Origin: Monoplex corrugatus
Taxonomy: Eukaryota; Mollusca; Gastropoda; Littorinimorpha; Ranellidae
DNA length: 22,500 bases
Reading direction: 5' to 3'
Assembly: GCA_030674185.1 (NCBI GenBank)
Contig: JAPXFY010000022.1
Span: 36,764,040-36,786,539, forward strand
The notes beneath the pieces were generated by a model. That model made no database searches, was not told where the DNA came from, and saw only the letters and a program-made list of their open reading frames with translations. Below, piece after piece: positions 18,606-22,500 of this stretch. The translations under genes and the position numbers were made by a program. Numbering within the stretch: position 1 is the stretch's first letter; each line of letters starts with the position of its first letter.

Positions 18606-20707
18606 CAGGGTCACACCTTATCAACAGGGTCACACCTTATCAACAGGGTCACACCTTATCAACAGGGTCATACCTTCAACAGGGTCACATCTTACAACAA
18701 GGTCAACCCTTATCAACAGGGTCAAACCTTATCAACAAGGTCAAACCTTATCAACAGGGTCAAACCTCATCAACAGGGTCACACCTTTTCAACAAGGTCA
18801 AACCTTATCCACAAGGTCAAATCTTATCAACAAGGTCAAACCTCATCAACAGGATCAAACCTCATCAACAAGGTCAAACCTTATCAACAGGGTCAAACCT
18901 TATCAACAGGGTCACACCTTATCAACAGGGTCACACCTCATCAACAAGGTCAAACCTTATCCACAAGGTCACACCTTATCAACAGGGTCACACCTTATCA
19001 ACAAGGTCACACCTTATCAACAGGTTCAAATCTTATCCACAGGGTCACACCTTATCAACAGGGTCACACCTTATCAACAGGGTCACACCTTATCAACAAT
19101 GGTCACACCTTATCATTAGGGTCAAACCTTATCCACAAGGTCAAACCTTATCAACAGGTTCACACCTTATCAACAGGGTCACACCTTATCCACAAGGTCA
19201 CACATTATCAACAAGGTCAAACCTTATCCACAAAGTCAAACCTTATCAACATGTTCACACCTTATCAACAGGGTCACACTTTATCAACAGGGTCACACCT
19301 TATCCACAAGGTCACACATTATCAACAAGGTCAAACCTTATCCACAAGGTCAAACCTTATCAACAGGGTCAAACCTTATCAACAAGGTCAAACCTTATCA
19401 ACAGGATCAAACCTTATCCACAAGGTCACACCTTATCAACAAGATCAAACCTTATCAACAAGGTCAAACCTTATCCATAAGGTCAAAGCTTATCAACAGG
19501 GTCACACCTTATCAACAGGATTACACCTTATCAACAGGGTCACACATTATCAACAGGATCACACCTTATCCACAAGGTCACACCTTATCCACAAGGTCAC
19601 ATCTTATCAACAGGGTCAAACCTTATCAACAGGGTCACACCTTATCAACAGGGTCACATCTTATCAACAGGGTCAAACCTTATCAACAGGGTCACACCTT
19701 ATCAACAGGATCACACCTTATCAACAGGGTCACACCTTATCAACAGGGTCACATCTTATCAACAGGGTCACACCTTATCAACAGGGTCACACCTTATCAA
19801 CAGGATTACACCTTATCAACAGGGTCACACCTTATCCACAAGGTCACACCTTATCCACAAGGTCACACCTTATCCACAAGGTCACATCTTATCAACAGGG
19901 TCAAACCTTATCAACAGGATTACACCTTATCAACAGGGTCACATCTTATCAACAGGGTCACACCTTATCAACAGGATTACACCTTATCAACAGGGTCACA
20001 CCTTATCAACAGGGTCACACCTTATCAACAGGATTACACCTTATCAACAGGGTCACATCTTATCAACAGGGTCAAACCTTATCAACAGGATTACACCTTA
20101 TCAACAGGGTCACACCTTATCAACAGGGTCACACCTTTCCACAAGGTCACACCTTATCCACAAGGTCACACCTTATCAACAGGGTCACATCTTATCAACA
20201 GGGTCACACCTTATCAACAGGGTCACACCTTTCAAGATTACACTTATCAACGGGTCACATCTTATCAACAGGGTCACACCTTATCAACAGGATTACACCT
20301 TATCAACAGGGTCACACCTTATCAACAGGGTCACACCTTATCAACAGGATTACACCTTATCAACAGGGTCACATCTTATCAACAGGGTCACACCTTATCA
20401 ACAGGATTACACCTTATCAACAGGGTCACACCTTATCAACAGGGTCACACCTTATCCACAAGGTCACACCTTATCCACAAGGTCACACCTTATCAACAGG
20501 GTCACATCTTATCAACAGGGTCACACCTTATCAACAGGGTCACACCTTATCAACAGGATTACACCTTATCAACAGGGTCACACCTTATCAACAGGATCAC
20601 ACCTTATCCACAAGGTCACACCTTATCAACAAGGTACATCTTATCAACAGGGTCAAACCTTATCAACAGGGTCACACCTTATCAACAGGATCACATCTTA
20701 TCAACAA
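18606..20707. repeat. 19-bp satellite array, about 110 units
   Basis: The unit is GGGTCACACCTTATCAACA. Common variants are AGGTCACACCTTATCCACA, GGGTCACATCTTATCAACA, GGGTCAAACCTTATCAACA and GGATTACACCTTATCAACA. The copy number is estimated from length divided by 19, with a few shortened units. The GGATTACACC variant is confined to the right part and recurs every 57 bp (three units) over much of 19900-20420, giving a higher-order period. The unit has no stop codon in any plus-strand frame, which is why a 499-codon open frame (19251-20750) exists; it is not a gene. Confidence 0.97.
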
Positions 20708-21289
20708 CTCACTGTATGATGAAACAATTCAGGGAACAGACGTGATGTAAACTTCTGTAACATATTTTCAAACCATTTGCTTATTTATCTTTTGTATTTG
20801 TTGTTGCTGTAGACCTTTCACAATAAAAACAGATATGTTTCACTACTTTTTCTATCTGCTTGTAATGAAAGGTATTGCTGGGAAATGAAGCTGAAAGTGT
20901 GCGGTTAGACAGAAGGCCTGTGGTAAAGTGCTGTGGTAAAGTATTGTACTAAAGTGCTGTGGTAAAGTGCTGTTATTAATGTGCAGTGTGTCTGTCACTC
21001 CAACTACCCAGCACTGCTCTGATCCTCCCTGGCCCTGAAGGCACAACATCCAGTGTTGTAGGCTGGGCACACTGACTGGTTGATTGCCATCCTGCTCTCT
21101 ACTGTGGTGTGATATAACTATTGACAGGTCTTAGTCAACCATCTCTCGCATCTCTTCATTTCTATTCACATTATTCTGGCCTCGCCCACTGTTTTTTTTC
21201 TGAGACATCTCATCTCACAAGTTGTGATCTTTCTTTCAAGGAGTTTGTCTACATTCTGTGTCTGGTACTGCTAAATCAGTGTGGGTACA
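20708..21289. other. Unassigned stretch after the satellite
   Basis: It contains AATAAA at 20822 on the plus strand and a short tandem repeat at 20919-20970. The right part may be the 3' end of the minus-strand LINE whose readable coding part begins near 21290. No gene is otherwise supported. Confidence 0.4.
20919..20970. repeat. 13-bp tandem repeat, four units
   Basis: Four adjacent 13-bp units of the form TGTGGTAAAGTGC. The second ends in TAT, and the third reads TGTACTAAAGTGC. Confidence 0.9.
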
Positions 21290-22500
21290 AATGTTGTTCT
21301 GATAAGCCAGGATTTCATTTCCATACGGATATCCTTCCTCTTCTTCTCCTCCATGAACTCCCCAAAGAGTCATCGGGGCGCTTTACCAAAGATGTGTCCA
21401 CCACAGTCCTCCAGCTCTGTCAGTTGTGTGCCAATTCCTGCTACTCTGTAAGCGGTTTCTCTGTCCATTCCGCTATGTTGTCTGTCCATCGTTTTTCTCT
21501 CTTTCCTTTTGTCTCCTCCCTGAACAGTTGTTGGGATGGGGTGGGATGGGGAGAGGTTGTCTTAGCAAGGCCATTGGATCTTCTTACATGGTCATACCAA
21601 CGTAGTTTTCACGGATGCGTCATTCAGGGTGTTACTTACATTTCCTGATCTTCATATGGTCCAATGTGCTGCTTGATGGTGTAGCGCACTTGGTCACTGA
21701 TGGTATGATCAGTGTATCTGATGACTGGCATCCTGCCATATCACCTCGTTTCCACGGCTTGGATTCGTGTTTCCAAATCCACTGTGATGTCCATGTCTTG
21801 CAGGCATACAGGAAGGTGGATTGTACCAGTGCACTTCAGACCTGGACTTGTGATTCATGAAGATGTTTTTGTCAGGTTACAGCCTGGACAATGCTGATGT
21901 TATATTTGCTGCCCTCAAGAGAATTTCTTGATTAGATCTCTCATCAACGGATCCCAGGTAAGTGAATTGTTGACCAGTTCCTATCTTCAGTCCATGGAAA
22001 ATGATATCAGTAGTGATGATGGTGGTGTGGCTTGCTGTCAAATTGATCTTCTCGGTGCTGATTCCCATGCCATATCTTGTCGGTAATCCATCCAGTCTTT
22101 TTTTTTTTTTAACAAGCTTGGTGAATTTGATGCTGACTGCCTGCCAGGCCATCAGTGTCATCAGCGAAACAACAGTTCGTGATTGTTTCCTGTGCTGACT
22201 GTGCTGACATGATGTTCACGTGCTTCAGTCATGATACATTCCAGAAATGTTGCAAATTGTGGGGGCAAAAGAAAGTAGCTCTGATGAACTTCATCCGTTT
22301 TATGGAACCATTCTACCTTAGCATTCTTTGAAAGCACCACGCTAGTTCGTTTATGGTGTAATTGCTTTATATTACTGGTTAGTTTTTGCCTCACTTCAAA
22401 TTCTTCATTCTGCCAGCATTCATATTCTGTCAAGCGCCTTCTTGTGATCTATGAAGACATCCATCGCCAGAGGAATATTTGGGTGTTTTAAAAGGGGAGG
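21290..22500 (-). pseudogene. LINE reverse transcriptase and C-terminal region, cut by window edge
   Basis: Reading leftwards from the right edge: motif A FIDHKKALDR near 22460; then LSKNAKVEWFHKTDEVHQSY and LLPPQFATFLECIMTEAREH (about 22340-22225); then CFADDTDGLAG with an intact FADD box near 22170-22150. YGMGISTEKINLTASHTTI and TYLGSVDERSNQEILLRAAN lie at about 22080-21910. RIQAVETR, RYTDHTISDQVRYTIKQHIG, then an RWYDHVRRSNGLAKT-type block and a RWTDNIAEWTEKPLTE block run down to about 21400. This matches a large family of animal endonuclease/reverse-transcriptase LINE proteins. The clade is probably RTE-like, but I cannot assign it securely. Frameshifts and stops break it (for example near 22165, 21880 and 21645). 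The 5' part lies outside the window. The 3' end near 21290 is approximate. Confidence 0.85.

Noticed and set aside
18606..20707. TTATCCACA repeats, identical to the bacterial DnaA-box form, suggesting a replication origin
   Set aside because: The setting is a eukaryotic genome with LINEs and microsatellites. The sequence is one variant of an amplified 19-bp unit, and no bacterial gene lies nearby.
19251..20750. A 499-codon open frame, the longest in the window
   Set aside because: It lies almost wholly inside the 19-bp satellite. The unit lacks stop codons in all plus-strand frames, so any long array is open. There is no start context or domain, and the protein repeats every 19 residues only because 57 bp is three units.
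21121..21648. A 175-codon plus-strand open frame
   Set aside because: It is the antisense shadow of the minus-strand LINE C-terminal region, whose family motifs read clearly on the other strand.
1..22500. tRNA genes or tRNA-derived SINE promoters
   Set aside because: I looked for B-box-like GGTTCGA sequences with a partner A box and found no convincing pair.
1..22500. An intact new multi-gene system
   Set aside because: Every recognisable protein segment belongs to a decayed retrotransposon, and the rest is tandem repeat or unassigned. I see no set of intact neighbouring genes.

Overview
This window looks like intergenic DNA from a repeat-rich invertebrate animal genome. A mollusc, probably a gastropod, is my best guess. 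The basis is the mix of non-LTR retrotransposon types, the many long CA/TG microsatellites and the dispersed-repeat style. That is an inference from general familiarity; no marker gene fixes the species. I see no intact host gene, no rRNA, no tRNA and no bacterial or viral gene. The recognisable proteins are all decayed pieces of retrotransposons.

Layout. 1-3.65 kb (minus strand): the 5' part of an I/Nimb-like LINE. It has an ORF1 with an SGNH-hydrolase-like domain (2260-3597) and an ORF2 with endonuclease plus most of the RT domain (1-2063, running off the left edge), both broken by frameshifts. A 110-bp piece of ORF1 is duplicated inside ORF1. 3.66-4.6 kb: simple repeats and unassigned DNA. 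4.6-5.3 kb (plus strand): an RNase H tail of an I-type LINE. 5.36-5.96 kb: a large TG/CA complex that includes equal 77-bp TG and AC runs in inverted orientation. 6.03-6.96 kb: a 78-bp minisatellite with higher-order structure. 7.85-8.11 kb: an RT remnant. 8.69-8.83 kb: a TA array. 9.0-10.35 kb: no recognised feature. 10.35-11.12 kb: a 39-bp minisatellite interrupted by a 185-bp insert. 11.89-15.29 kb (plus strand): an L2-like LINE that lacks part of its endonuclease and carries a nested 597-bp terminal-inverted-repeat element. 15.3-15.5 kb: microsatellites. 15.5-17.73 kb (plus strand): a strongly decayed L1-like LINE with AATAAA and an A-rich tail. 18.1-18.46 kb: CA arrays. 18.6-20.7 kb: a 19-bp satellite of about 110 units with a 57-bp higher-order period. 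21.3-22.5 kb (minus strand): the RT and C-terminal region of a further LINE, running off the right edge.

The genes do not work together as a pathway. The window records successive insertions of at least five LINE types, one nested DNA-transposon-like element and several expanded tandem arrays. The best leads for novelty are the nested TIR element, the 110-bp internal duplication in ORF1, and the higher-order organisation of the tandem arrays. I found no convincing new functional system.
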